A stretch of DNA of 27,050 nt, taken from the NCBI GenBank assembly GCA_964591665.1, contig CAZQCV010000008.1, positions 1-27,050 of the forward strand. Reading direction: 5' to 3'. Each line of letters begins with the position of its first letter. The first letter of the stretch is position 1. The stretch comes from CAZQCV01 sp964591665. Lineage in GTDB: Bacteria > Patescibacteriota > Minisyncoccia > Phycocordibacterales > UBA9973. Below, one piece after another: positions 1 to 7,161 of this stretch. Made by a program: the position numbers and the translations under genes. The notes under the pieces are model-generated. The model did no database searches. It was not told where the DNA came from and worked only from the letters and a program-made list of their open reading frames with translations.

Positions 1-55
1 AGGACACCAGGTTTTGGTCCTGGGTATTGAGGTTCGAGTCCTTGACGGGCAGCCA
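1..55 (+). tRNA. tRNA-Gln (UUG), 3' portion, cut by the window edge
   Basis: The anticodon stem CCAGG/CCTGG encloses the 7-nt loop TTTTGGT, whose middle triplet TTG is the anticodon for glutamine. It is followed by a short variable region, a T-arm with loop TTCGAGT, a 7-nt acceptor strand ACGGGCA, the discriminator G and an encoded CCA at 53-55. The 5' acceptor strand and most of the D-arm lie before the window, so only about three quarters of the gene is visible. tRNA 3' ends are common integration targets, and the small accessory genes that follow fit that idea, but I found no repeated copy of the tRNA end within the window. Confidence 0.88.
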
Positions 56-66
56 GTTTGAGCGCG

Positions 67-94
67 TTTAAAGAATGTTAGTTATTGGTATAAT
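67..94 (+). promoter_or_regulatory. Promoter of the Zn-ribbon gene, leaderless geometry
   Basis: TTTAAA (67-72), a 16-nt spacer and a perfect TATAAT (89-94) lie just ahead of the ATG at 101. Only 6 nt separate the -10 box from the start codon, so transcription would begin at or next to the A of the ATG. Confidence 0.55.
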
Positions 95-100
95 AAATCT

Positions 101-361
101 ATGGAAAATAAAAAAACTTTAAATGGAATGTGTGAGAGTTGCTTGATGCCTTTCAAAAAGGATCCTTTATTAGAAAATAGAGAAAGTAGCAAATACTGCT
201 CTTATTGTTTTCGAAATGGAAAACTTTGCTACGAAGGGAACGACTTCAAAGAATTCAAAAAAGTTATGATCGAAGCAATAGTAAAAAGAGGTGAATCGAA
301 ATGGAAAGCGAAACTCTTTGCCTTTGTGGCTGGCTTTGCTCCAAGATGGAAGAAAAAGTAA
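101..361 (+). CDS. Small zinc-ribbon protein (Zn_ribbon_2-like)
   Basis: An 86-residue cytoplasmic protein. It has C-E-S-C at residues 11-14 followed by a Pro in the form CxxCxMPF, then C-S-Y-C at about 33-36 with the FRNGKLCYEG context. This matches the putative zinc ribbon family PF12674 (pattern CxxCxMP ... YCsyCyxnG), including the basic W-K-rich C-terminus. The molecular role of that family is unknown; single-domain members are often found beside small accessory genes. Here it follows a tRNA-Gln and precedes a broken SRPBCC gene and a DUF1801 gene. The start at 101 is supported by a TATAAT box ending 6 nt upstream. The length is normal for a single-domain member. Family call confident, function unknown. 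Confidence 0.8.
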   Translation: MENKKTLNGMCESCLMPFKKDPLLENRESSKYCSYCFRNGKLCYEGNDFKEFKKVMIEAIVKRGESKWKAKLFAFVAGFAPRWKKK

Positions 362-370
362 ATTTTAACC

Positions 371-442
371 ATGAAAGAAATAACTCTTCACAAACAATGG
401 ATGATTAAAGCTCCAATCGAGAGTGTGTTTGAGGTTATCAAA
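371..442 (+). pseudogene. Truncated SRPBCC/START-like protein, N-terminal remnant
   Basis: The first about 24 codons read MKEITLHKQWMIKAPIESVF..., which looks like the first beta-strand and helix of an SRPBCC (polyketide cyclase/START) fold: a short strand, then an AP-x-E-x-V-F-E-V-I turn. A full member has about 140-160 residues. Similarity stops at about 442, where a GC-rich inverted repeat begins (453-515). The frame stays open to 595 but the rest is low-complexity and unlike any protein, and no other frame downstream resumes the fold. I read this as a gene cut by an insertion or deletion, with its 3' part lost. It starts 9 nt after the zinc-ribbon gene, so the two were probably cotranscribed. 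Confidence 0.55.
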
Positions 443-452
443 ACAAGACGTG

Positions 453-515
453 ACACGAACTCGTCGCATCGACGTAGGACTCTCGAAGATGAGAAATGGA
501 ATGCGACGACCGTGT
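453..515. repeat. GC-rich two-tier inverted repeat (insertion scar or structured RNA)
   Basis: Arm 453-469 (ACACG-AAC-TCGTCGCAT) pairs with 501-515 (ATGCGACGA-C-CGTGT): 9 bp, a small asymmetric internal loop, then 5 bp. The 31-nt loop contains a second small hairpin, TCTC (481-484) with GAGA (491-494). The block 451-530 is about 54% GC, whereas the next 60 bases are strongly AT-rich. It begins where the SRPBCC remnant loses its similarity. It does not match an attC recombination site or a riboswitch that I recognise. It could be the end of a lost mobile element or a small structured RNA. Confidence 0.5.
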
Positions 516-527
516 TGCTGGGCAGGA

Positions 528-557
528 TGTACACACAGATAAGTATATGTATATACT
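528..557 (+). promoter_or_regulatory. Promoter of the DUF1801 gene, leaderless geometry
   Basis: TGTACA (528-533), an 18-nt spacer and TATACT (552-557) precede the ATG at 564 by 6 nt. The -10 hexamer is also the right arm of the dyad AGTATA-TGTA-TATACT (542-557). Confidence 0.45.
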
Positions 558-563
558 ATATAT

Positions 564-986
564 ATGAACTCAAAAAATGGGAAAAAAATAAGTGAAGATA
601 TAGAAATCTATAATAAGGCCTTATCAGAAGAAGACCGAGAAATAGGTATAGTACTGATGACAGAGATTGTTCGCAGTCTTCCTGAAGCAGAAAGTAAAGT
701 TTGGCATGGACATCCTGTGTGGTTTCTTGATGGAAACCCTATTGTTGGATATGATAAACTGAAGGCAGGTATGCGATTGCTGTTTTGGAGTGGTATGGGT
801 TTCGAAGAAGAGCAACTTGTGCCAAGTAAAAGTGGAAAATTTAAAGATGCATCTGTTACCTATACTTTAGTAAAACAAATTAATAGAAAGGATTTGAAAC
901 GTTGGCTCGAGAAGTCAAAAAAAGTTCAATGGGATTATAAGAATATAGTCAAGAACAAGGGTTTGCTTAAAAAATTGCACGGGTAA
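564..986 (+). CDS. DUF1801 family protein (YdhG/Fra-like fold)
   Basis: A 140-residue soluble protein. Recognisable DUF1801 motifs in order are VWHGHPVWFLDGNPIVGY in the middle of the chain, then GMRLLFWSG, KFKDAS and YTLVKQIN, and the C-terminal KRWLEKSKKVQWDY-NIVK block. The family has a frataxin-like fold; one branch has been described as iron chaperones, while most members are uncharacterised. A short tail of residues before ISEDIEIY suggests the start at 564, which a TATACT box 6 nt upstream supports. It ends 5 nt before the convergent doxX-like gene. The position next to a tRNA and a broken gene suggests a mobile accessory gene. Function unproven. Confidence 0.82.
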   Translation: MNSKNGKKISEDIEIYNKALSEEDREIGIVLMTEIVRSLPEAESKVWHGHPVWFLDGNPIVGYDKLKAGMRLLFWSGMGFEEEQLVPSKSGKFKDASVTYTLVKQINRKDLKRWLEKSKKVQWDYKNIVKNKGLLKKLHG

Positions 987-991
987 AAGTG

Positions 992-1543
992 TTATTGTTT
1001 CGTTTTTTCGAATAAGATACCTGGTTGCCATATCGTTCCGAGTTGGAGGAGCACATAGCGATCAAGTCCTCTATATCCTGCGGTTTTCCAAGCGAGTACC
1101 AAGAAGAGTTGTACGATGAGAAGTACTGGGTTGGTACTTACTGCACCTGCAAGGAGAAAGTTGAAGTTCATAAACAATCCCAAGAACGCTGCAATACCAG
1201 TAAACAATCCAATGATAAGTGCGATACCGATAAGTAACTCACCATATGTTACGATGTGTGCCCACGTTGATGCGTGAGGTAATACTATATTTTCAAGAAA
1301 GGTAGCATACCAACCTTGTACATCTGGATGCGCACCTCCTGTTTTCGAAAGGGCACCTTGGACGAATCCAGCAAGTGCTTGTCCTGATTGTGTACCAATC
1401 CAGGCGTCACTCGTGAACTTTGACCATCCTGCTTGTATCCACTGCATACCTACAAAGATACGTACGATCATCCAAAACCATGCGAACTTTGTGTTCCCGA
1501 AAACAAATCGTGCAATTGGAGCTTCTTCAAATTGTATATTCAT
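992..1543 (-). CDS. DoxX/DoxD family membrane protein
   Basis: A 183-residue protein with about four membrane helices. It shows the DoxX hallmarks: an early R-I-x-x-G-x-x-W-I-x-A-G-x-x-K-F segment (residues about 28-45) and G-E-x-L-I-G-I-A-L-I-I-G-L-F-T (about 100-115), then a helix with NFNFLLAGA and a C-terminal R-x-x-G-L-D-R motif. DoxX proteins include the small subunit of archaeal thiosulfate:quinone oxidoreductase and proteins linked to redox stress; the exact role here cannot be read from sequence. The gene is preceded by a TTGTAC-18-TATACT promoter and a leader of roughly 65 nt that contains a 22-bp dyad (1576-1597). It converges on the DUF1801 gene with a 5-nt gap. Confidence 0.82.
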   Translation of the reverse strand: MNIQFEEAPIARFVFGNTKFAWFWMIVRIFVGMQWIQAGWSKFTSDAWIGTQSGQALAGFVQGALSKTGGAHPDVQGWYATFLENIVLPHASTWAHIVTYGELLIGIALIIGLFTGIAAFLGLFMNFNFLLAGAVSTNPVLLIVQLFLVLAWKTAGYRGLDRYVLLQLGTIWQPGILFEKTKQ

Positions 1544-1575
1544 AAAAACGTTTTAGTAAATAGTAATAATGTGGT

Positions 1576-1597
1576 GGTTGCTAAAGTTTTAACAACC
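1576..1597. promoter_or_regulatory. 22-bp dyad in the doxX leader, candidate operator
   Basis: GGTTG and CAACC form the outer arms and TAAA/TTTA the inner arms, giving 9 matched base pairs on each side with one mismatch pair and a 2-nt centre. It lies between the predicted -10 box of the doxX-like gene and its start codon, a roadblock position. With a 2-nt centre it suits a dimeric protein better than an RNA hairpin. No terminator T-run follows. Confidence 0.5.
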
Positions 1598-1612
1598 TCG
1601 CTGTATATGCCT

Positions 1613-1642
1613 AGTATACAATGCTTCCGCTTGTGGGTACAA
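1613..1642 (-). promoter_or_regulatory. Promoter of the doxX-like gene
   Basis: Read on the minus strand: TTGTAC (plus 1637-1642), an 18-nt spacer and TATACT (plus 1613-1618). Transcription would start near 1606 and leave a leader of roughly 65 nt. This differs from the leaderless layout of neighbouring genes. Confidence 0.5.
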
Positions 1643-1679
1643 GCTGATTTTACTTGGCTTTAAAATTTTCACTCTTAAT

Positions 1680-1708
1680 TTGCATAGAGTATACATAAGA
1701 CGTATACT
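1680..1708 (+). promoter_or_regulatory. Promoter of the VIT gene with overlapping dyad
   Basis: TTGCAT (1680-1685), a 17-nt spacer and TATACT (1703-1708) end 6 nt before the ATG at 1715. A perfect inverted repeat AGTATAC-N7-GTATACT (1688-1708) overlaps the -10 box, so it could be an operator or simply a -10 element usable in both directions. Confidence 0.55.
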
Positions 1709-1714
1709 TACTCT

Positions 1715-2437
1715 ATGACTACAATGCGTGACCCTATAGCTCATACAGAACTTCATGGATCTCTTACAAGCTCAAGACTCAACTGGTTGCGCGCAGCGGT
1801 ACTTGGTGCGAATGACGGTATCGTTTCTGTTTCTTCGGTCGTAGTTGGTGTAGCAGGCGCGTCAAATAGTACAAGCTTTATTCTTACAGCGGGTGTTGCT
1901 GGTCTCGTTGCTGGAGCACTCTCTATGGCCGTGGGTGAATATGTGTCTGTGAGTACGCAACGTGATACAGAAAAAGCATTGCTCGAAAAAGAACGAATGG
2001 AACTAGAGACAGTACCAGAGGCGGAGCTCGAAGAACTGGTGACTATTTATCAAAACAAAGGTCTTTCTCGAAAGACTGCAGAAATCGTAGCACAAGAGCT
2101 TACTGATCATGATGCTTTTGCTGCGCATGTTGAAGCAGAGTTGGGTATCGATCCGAATGATCTAACTAATCCATGGCATGCAGCCTATGCATCAGGACTC
2201 TCATTCTTGGCTGGTGCAATTATCCCACTTATTGCTATTGTGATTCCTCCAGCGTCTGTTCGTATTCCTATTACATTTGGCGCGGTAATCGTTGCGCTGA
2301 TGATTACGGGAAGCCTGAGCGCATATGCTGGTGGTGCAAATAAAACTCGAGCGACTATTCGCGTTGTTCTCGGTGGTGTATTTGCGATGATCATTACCTT
2401 TGGTATTGGAAAACTCTTCGGGGTTGCTGGTATTTAA
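1715..2437 (+). CDS. VIT1/CCC1 family (Fe2+/Mn2+ transporter) membrane protein
   Basis: A 240-residue protein. The N-terminal W-L-R-A-A-V-L-G-A-N-D-G-I-V-S (residues about 24-38) is the VIT signature and forms the start of the first helix; a second segment ends in A-L-S-M-A-V-G-E-Y-V-S-V-S-T-Q. A soluble acidic middle part (about 88-150, rich in Glu) corresponds to the metal-binding domain of plant VIT1, and three C-terminal helices follow (about 160-180, 186-207, 212-236). Family members move Fe2+ or Mn2+ across membranes, usually out of the cytoplasm. A second ATG lies 9 nt downstream, but 1715 agrees with a TATACT box 6 nt upstream. It is divergent from the doxX-like gene. No obvious terminator follows. 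Confidence 0.85.
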   Translation: MTTMRDPIAHTELHGSLTSSRLNWLRAAVLGANDGIVSVSSVVVGVAGASNSTSFILTAGVAGLVAGALSMAVGEYVSVSTQRDTEKALLEKERMELETVPEAELEELVTIYQNKGLSRKTAEIVAQELTDHDAFAAHVEAELGIDPNDLTNPWHAAYASGLSFLAGAIIPLIAIVIPPASVRIPITFGAVIVALMITGSLSAYAGGANKTRATIRVVLGGVFAMIITFGIGKLFGVAGI

Positions 2438-2469
2438 ACGGGTGAGGTGGTAGCCTCTGTTGATAACTA

Positions 2470-2499
2470 TTGGTTGCGAATAAAAAAGTTTGGTATACT
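2470..2499 (+). promoter_or_regulatory. Promoter of the lectin-domain surface protein
   Basis: TTGGTT (2470-2475), an 18-nt spacer and TATACT (2494-2499). The hexamer ends 8 nt before ATG 2508, which supports that start over the ATG at 2490, because 2490 lies upstream of the -10 box. Confidence 0.5.
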
Positions 2500-2507
2500 T
2501 ATTGCAT

Positions 2508-4658
2508 ATGAAATTAAGTACACGTTTCTTTTTCTCGATAAGTGTCGTCATTGCGCTTATTGTTTTTTATACTCCAGCTGTTTTTGCTGACTGGACACTT
2601 GCGGGTAGCAGTACCCTTAATGCAACTGTGAATGTGGCGTTGCCGATTACTGATTTGCAAATAACCGGCAGTGGTTCATCGCCAATCTCTGTAAAACTTT
2701 TTGTGACGTCTGGCACGTTACAAATGTCGACAACGACAGGACTTACATTTACCGGTTCGCCAACCGGATCAGTTTTGTATTTTAGTGGAACGCTTACGGA
2801 TATTAATAATGCACTTAGTACGCTTACCTATACTCGCAGTAGTACGGGTACAGATACGCTTGAGGTATCTCTTGTAAATCCAGGCGAAGTATTTTTCCCT
2901 GATAACAATCACTTGTACGAATATGTCTCAAGTACCCTTACTTGGACAAGTGCAAAAACTGCAGCAGAAGCACTCTCAAAATATGGAGCAAGTGGATATC
3001 TCGTGACCGTAGAATCTCAGTCAGAAAATGACTTCGTTGCTGCGAGACTTTCGAATGCTGGATGGATGGGTGCGAGTGATTCTGCAGTAGAAGGAGCATG
3101 GAGATGGGTAACTGGACCAGAAAGTGGAACGCAGTTTTGGTCTGGCGCATCAGGTGGTAGTACCGTAGGTGGCAGATATGCTAACTGGAGTAGTCTTGAG
3201 CCAAATGATTCAGGTGGTAATGAAGACTGTGCGCAGTTTCTCGCTGGTGGTAGTGGAAAATGGAATGATTTGCCATGTACTGGAACGACGCTTCCTGGAT
3301 ACGTTGTCGAATATGGTGCACCTGGTAATCTTCCAACAGTTGCTTCAAAAAATATTTCTATTACGACAGCAAGTGCTCCAACAATTAGTACATTAAGTCC
3401 TGCTGATAATGCAACCAATGTAAACCCAAGTGCCAATTTGGTTATTACTTTCAGTCAACCGGTAACCGTCGACAGTGGTTCAATTGTTATCAAGAAGACT
3501 TCTGACGATTCAATTTTTGAGACTATTCCTGTTGGAGATCCTGCTGTTACAGGAAGTGGAACAACGACCATTACTATAGATCCAAGCGCACGATTAGATG
3601 ATCTTACTGGGTACTATATACAAATCCCTGGAACTGCTTTTCGCAATGGTTCAAGTGTCTATTTCACTGGAATTTCCACTACAACAACGTGGAATTTTAC
3701 AACAGGTGACTACACTCCACCCACTGCACCAGGTGTGCCTGTTCCGAATGCTCCACGTATAAATAACCTGACTCCTACTTGGACATGGGGTGCTTCTGTT
3801 GAGACTGGGTCTGGTCTTGAACGATATCTTCTTAAATGGTCTCAAAATTCTGATTGTTCTTCTGGTTTTACAACAACGACTGGTCCGTCAGAATCATATA
3901 CTATTCCGGGAGGAATACTTACTGAAGGAAGATGGTATTTCTGTGTTGCGGCACGGGACAATGCACAAAATGATTCAGGATATTCACCTTCAGGTATGGT
4001 GATTATTGACACTACACCACCAGTTTTGACTACAGTAACTCCGATTGTCACTCCAGTAACTACAACTTCAGCGACATATTATTTCTCAAGTACAGAACCA
4101 GGTATTTATTCTATTCAATTTTGCGGAGCAAACGCTCAGACAACTATTACAGCAGATACTTCAATATCTCTTACCAATCTAGAATCAGGGAAAACATACT
4201 CATGTGGGTTTTATGTAACAGATCTTGCAGGTAACGTGTCGAATACGCTACAGATTGGACCATTTACTCCATCTTTTGGAGCTGTCATACCAATTAGTGT
4301 GTTGCAAGCGATGAGTGAGGCTTCACAGACTCCTATACAAAATACAATTACAAACGTTACTCAAATAAAAAAAGATGATGAGGTTCTCCGTACAGACTTT
4401 ACATTTAAAAACAACATGAGATTAGGAAGCACCATTAGCGATGTTAGAAAACTCCAAGATGTTCTAAAATCTTTAGGATCAGATATATATCCAGAAGGAA
4501 CGGTGAGTGGCTATTTTGGGCCACTAACATATAAAGCCGTGGTTCGTTTCCAAGAAAAGTATTTTGATGAAATCCTTGCTCCACTTGGTAATAAAAAAGG
4601 AACAGGTGTTGTTGGTGAATATACACGAAAAAAACTTAATAGTATTTTGTTAAAGTAA
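2508..4658 (+). CDS. Secreted multidomain protein: C-type lectin, Ig-like and peptidoglycan-binding domains
   Basis: A 716-residue exported protein. Starting at 2508 gives a clean signal peptide (KLSTR, hydrophobic core, cleavage after about AVFA). Domains in order: a Thr/Ser-rich cadherin-like beta region (about 30-115); a C-type lectin-like domain (about 120-265) with E231-P-N233 and W252-N-D254, the calcium and sugar positions of this fold, plus Cys residues in NEDC and LPC; a Big_5 Ig-like domain (about 280-395, beginning P-T-I-S-T-L-S-P-A-D-N-A-T-N-V); fibronectin-like beta domains (about 400-585); a linker; and a C-terminal peptidoglycan-binding domain (about 630-716, LQDVL ... GYFGPLT). 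In animal lectins EPN goes with mannose-type ligands; carrying that over to this protein is inference. Likely a wall-anchored adhesin. Confidence 0.82.
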   Translation: MKLSTRFFFSISVVIALIVFYTPAVFADWTLAGSSTLNATVNVALPITDLQITGSGSSPISVKLFVTSGTLQMSTTTGLTFTGSPTGSVLYFSGTLTDINNALSTLTYTRSSTGTDTLEVSLVNPGEVFFPDNNHLYEYVSSTLTWTSAKTAAEALSKYGASGYLVTVESQSENDFVAARLSNAGWMGASDSAVEGAWRWVTGPESGTQFWSGASGGSTVGGRYANWSSLEPNDSGGNEDCAQFLAGGSGKWNDLPCTGTTLPGYVVEYGAPGNLPTVASKNISITTASAPTISTLSPADNATNVNPSANLVITFSQPVTVDSGSIVIKKTSDDSIFETIPVGDPAVTGSGTTTITIDPSARLDDLTGYYIQIPGTAFRNGSSVYFTGISTTTTWNFTTGDYTPPTAPGVPVPNAPRINNLTPTWTWGASVETGSGLERYLLKWSQNSDCSSGFTTTTGPSESYTIPGGILTEGRWYFCVAARDNAQNDSGYSPSGMVIIDTTPPVLTTVTPIVTPVTTTSATYYFSSTEPGIYSIQFCGANAQTTITADTSISLTNLESGKTYSCGFYVTDLAGNVSNTLQIGPFTPSFGAVIPISVLQAMSEASQTPIQNTITNVTQIKKDDEVLRTDFTFKNNMRLGSTISDVRKLQDVLKSLGSDIYPEGTVSGYFGPLTYKAVVRFQEKYFDEILAPLGNKKGTGVVGEYTRKKLNSILLK

Positions 4659-4677
4659 CTCTCTGCGAACATCTTAT

Positions 4678-4706
4678 TTGCTTATTTGTGGATAAGAGCA
4701 TATACT
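4678..4706 (+). promoter_or_regulatory. Promoter with an embedded DnaA-box match
   Basis: TTGCTT (4678-4683), a 17-nt spacer and TATACT (4701-4706), upstream of the CxxC protein gene. The spacer contains TGTGGATAA (4687-4695), the exact complement of the DnaA box TTATCCACA. The leader to ATG 4766 would be about 53 nt. Confidence 0.45.
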
Positions 4707-4765
4707 TTGAGCATACTAATCATAACTAGGTTTTTCTGTGAAGACAGGTAACTAATATATTTTAT

Positions 4766-5326
4766 ATGGGAAATTTTCAAGGAGGTAATAAAGGTGGATT
4801 TAGAGGAGGAAATGGTGGTAAATCCTCATTTCAAAAGAAAAGTTGGGGAAATGACCGTGGTGGTACACAAATGCATAAAGCGATTTGTAGTGACTGTGGT
4901 AAAACTTGTGAAGTACCGTTTCGTCCTTCTGGCGATAAACCAGTTTTTTGTAACGATTGTTTTAGTGGCAAAAGAGATGGAGGAGATATGCGAGGCAACC
5001 GTCGTGGTCTTGATCGCGCTCCTAAAAAGGATTTTGTAGATCAATCTGTGTCTCGTGTTACTGACGTCGCTCGTGCTTCGTCTGTTGATGAAGTGCTCAG
5101 AAAGCAAGTATCAGAGATGAATGTAAAACTTGATCGCCTTGTTAATCTTTTGGAGAGAAGTTATGAATCAAACAAAGAAGTTGCTCTACAGAAAACAGTG
5201 ATTCAGGTTAGCCCTAAGAAGGAAACCAAAAAGACTATCTCTAAAGTTGTTTCAAAACCTGTAAGTAAGAAAGTTTCCGTCAAAAAAGTTGCAAGTAAAA
5301 AACCTGTTGTAAAAAAGAAAAAATAG
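4766..5326 (+). CDS. CxxC-x17-CxxC zinc-ribbon protein with basic tail
   Basis: A 186-residue protein in three parts. Residues 1-35 are Gly/Asn-rich with KGGFRGG-type repeats resembling an RGG nucleic-acid-binding segment. Residues about 41-64 hold C-S-D-C, exactly 17 residues, then C-N-D-C, which is the CxxC-x17-CxxC domain (TIGR04272) common in Patescibacteria. A helical segment (about 105-135, DEVLRKQVSEMNVKLDRLVNLL) could be a short coiled coil, and the last about 40 residues are Lys/Val-rich and histone-H1-like. The build suggests an RNA- or DNA-binding protein; the target is unknown. It has its own promoter and a strong terminator, so it is probably monocistronic. The ATG is preceded by AT-rich sequence without a Shine-Dalgarno. 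Confidence 0.82.
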   Translation: MGNFQGGNKGGFRGGNGGKSSFQKKSWGNDRGGTQMHKAICSDCGKTCEVPFRPSGDKPVFCNDCFSGKRDGGDMRGNRRGLDRAPKKDFVDQSVSRVTDVARASSVDEVLRKQVSEMNVKLDRLVNLLERSYESNKEVALQKTVIQVSPKKETKKTISKVVSKPVSKKVSVKKVASKKPVVKKKK

Positions 5327-5337
5327 TCATTGTATAT

Positions 5338-5367
5338 AAAATCCTTCAGAAATGAAGGGTTTTATTT
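5338..5367 (+). terminator. Rho-independent terminator after the CxxC gene
   Basis: AAAATCCTTCA (5338-5348) pairs with TGAAGGGTTTT (5353-5363) through one G-T wobble, with a GAAA tetraloop between and more T residues after. It starts 12 nt past the stop codon. The A-run on the 5' side makes it usable on both strands. Confidence 0.85.
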
Positions 5368-5421
5368 TGTAATCCTCACAAAAAATGATAGTATACATTC
5401 CTAGCGATCACTGCAATTTTT

Positions 5422-7161
5422 ATGCAAGAAAAATTACAAACACCAAAAAAACCTAATATTTTTAGACTACTAAAGCCTTATCAAGGGATGATCATGCTCT
5501 TGGTGGTTCTTGCGCTTACGAGTAACGTTTTATCTCTCTTTCTTCCTAAGGTTATTTCTCATGGTATTGATACGTTTATAGCGGGTACTTTTAAGTATTA
5601 TACAAGTATAATTCTCTTTTCTGTTTTAGGTCTTGGGGTCTTTTTGTTTACCATGTTTCAGAACATTGTACAGACGTACACGTCAGAAAAAGTTGCACGT
5701 GACCTCAGATCAGAGCTCATTGCAAAAATCTCGAGAGGTAGTTATGTCTTCATACAAGATGCCAACCCTTCTAAATTGCTGACATATCTTACGGCTGATG
5801 TTGACTCTATAAAAATGTTTGTCGCGCAAGCAGTTGCTTCTCTAGTGTCTTCATTGGTAGTGATTATCGGTGCGAGTATTATGCTGCTCTTGATTAATTG
5901 GAAGCTCGGTCTCTCGGTGATTGCGATCTTGCCGATCATTGCAGGTACGTTTTTTGTTATACTTGGTAAAGTACGCGTTTTGTTTACTAAAGCACGAGAA
6001 ACGATAGATTGGTTAAATAAGGTTATTAATGAAAGTATTTTAGGTGCAGCGTTGATCCGTGTTCTGTATGCTCGTGATCTTGAACATGAAAAATTTAATA
6101 AAGCAAATACAGATGCAAAAGAAATTGGCTTAAAAATTCTTAGTCTCTTTGCTGCGATGATACCAGTGATCACTTTTGTGGCGAATCTAGGAACCCTCAT
6201 CATCTTGATGCTCGGTGGGCATTTTGTGATTATCGGCAGTATGTCTGTCGGTGATTTTGCTGCGTTTAATAGTTATATCGCTATTCTCATTTTCCCGATC
6301 TTCATTATTGGATTTATGATGAATATTATTTCACAAGCAACTGCGTCGTATCAACGTATCAGTGATGTTCTAGAATTAGATGAAATCGCAGAAACAGGGA
6401 CGATCAAAAAAGAAATAACTGGCTCGATTGAAGTCGATGATGTTTCTATAGTATATGGTGAAAAATCAGCACTCACGCATGTTTCGTTTGTAGTAAATCC
6501 TGGTACCAAAACTGCAATTATCGGACCAACTGCAGCCGGTAAAACACAACTACTCTATTTATTAACAGGATTATTACATCCGACCACAGGATCAATTCAA
6601 TATGACCAGGTGCCACTTTCTTCGTATGATAGTGAGACGTTACATCGCCAAATTGGTTTTGTGTTTCAAGATAGTATCATGTTTAATCTGACCATTAGAG
6701 AAAATATTGCATTCAGTAATACCGTGACCGACGCATCTTTAGAAAAAGCTCTCGCAACCGCAGAGCTTAGAGACTTTATTGATACACTTCCAGATGGTCT
6801 AGATACGGTTGTTTCTGAACGCGGGTCTACGCTCTCTGGAGGACAAAAACAACGTATAATGCTTGCTCGTGCGCTCGCATTGAATCCGAAAGTTCTCCTA
6901 CTCGATGACTTTACTGCTCGTGTTGACAGTAAAACAGAACAGAGAATATTGGCAAATATTACGAAAAATTATCCAGGTATAACACTCGTATCAGTGACGC
7001 AAAAAATTGCATCAGTAGAGTTATATGATCAAATTATTTTATTGATGGAAGGTGAGGTGCTTGCAAAAGGTACACATGCCCATCTTATGGAAACGTCACC
7101 AGAATACGTTCAAATTTATAATTCGCAAAGAAGTACAAATCACTATGAACTACAAGCTTAA
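5422..7161 (+). CDS. ABC exporter half-transporter with degenerate ATP site (heterodimer subunit 1)
   Basis: A 579-residue membrane-plus-ATPase protein: six helices in residues about 20-310 (type IV exporter fold), then a nucleotide-binding domain from about 335. Walker A is G368-P-T-A-A-G-K374-T, with Ala in place of the usual fourth-position Gly. The signature L471-S-G-G-Q475 is canonical. The residue after Walker B Asp495 is Asp496, not the catalytic Glu, and the switch residue is Gln527 instead of His. Asp plus Gln at these places is how the non-hydrolysing site of heterodimeric exporters such as TM287/288 looks. The partner is the next gene, which overlaps by 17 nt. Substrate unknown: drug, lipid or peptide are all possible. 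A TATA-rich element (TATACA near 5391) gives a leader of about 24 nt. Confidence 0.88.
   Translation: MQEKLQTPKKPNIFRLLKPYQGMIMLLVVLALTSNVLSLFLPKVISHGIDTFIAGTFKYYTSIILFSVLGLGVFLFTMFQNIVQTYTSEKVARDLRSELIAKISRGSYVFIQDANPSKLLTYLTADVDSIKMFVAQAVASLVSSLVVIIGASIMLLLINWKLGLSVIAILPIIAGTFFVILGKVRVLFTKARETIDWLNKVINESILGAALIRVLYARDLEHEKFNKANTDAKEIGLKILSLFAAMIPVITFVANLGTLIILMLGGHFVIIGSMSVGDFAAFNSYIAILIFPIFIIGFMMNIISQATASYQRISDVLELDEIAETGTIKKEITGSIEVDDVSIVYGEKSALTHVSFVVNPGTKTAIIGPTAAGKTQLLYLLTGLLHPTTGSIQYDQVPLSSYDSETLHRQIGFVFQDSIMFNLTIRENIAFSNTVTDASLEKALATAELRDFIDTLPDGLDTVVSERGSTLSGGQKQRIMLARALALNPKVLLLDDFTARVDSKTEQRILANITKNYPGITLVSVTQKIASVELYDQIILLMEGEVLAKGTHAHLMETSPEYVQIYNSQRSTNHYELQA

Noticed and set aside
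453..515. Integron attC recombination site
   Set aside because: The outer ends lack the RYYYAAC/GTTRRRY core sites, there is no integrase or cassette array, and the neighbouring genes have their own promoters.
453..515. Hammerhead or other known ribozyme
   Set aside because: No CUGAUGA core or CGAAAC segment; the internal loops fit no class that I recognise.
1..2437. Integrative element using tRNA-Gln as attachment site
   Set aside because: No integrase, relaxase or direct repeat of the tRNA end is visible; only the tRNA position and small accessory genes suggest it.
3017..3436. 139-aa minus-strand open frame opposite the lectin domain
   Set aside because: Shadow of the plus-strand gene, which has clear domains and a promoter; the minus frame shows no domain.
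5742..6203. 153-aa open frame on the minus strand inside the first ABC gene
   Set aside because: It lies wholly opposite a well-supported coding region, has no promoter or Shine-Dalgarno and no recognisable motif; codon-shadow effect.
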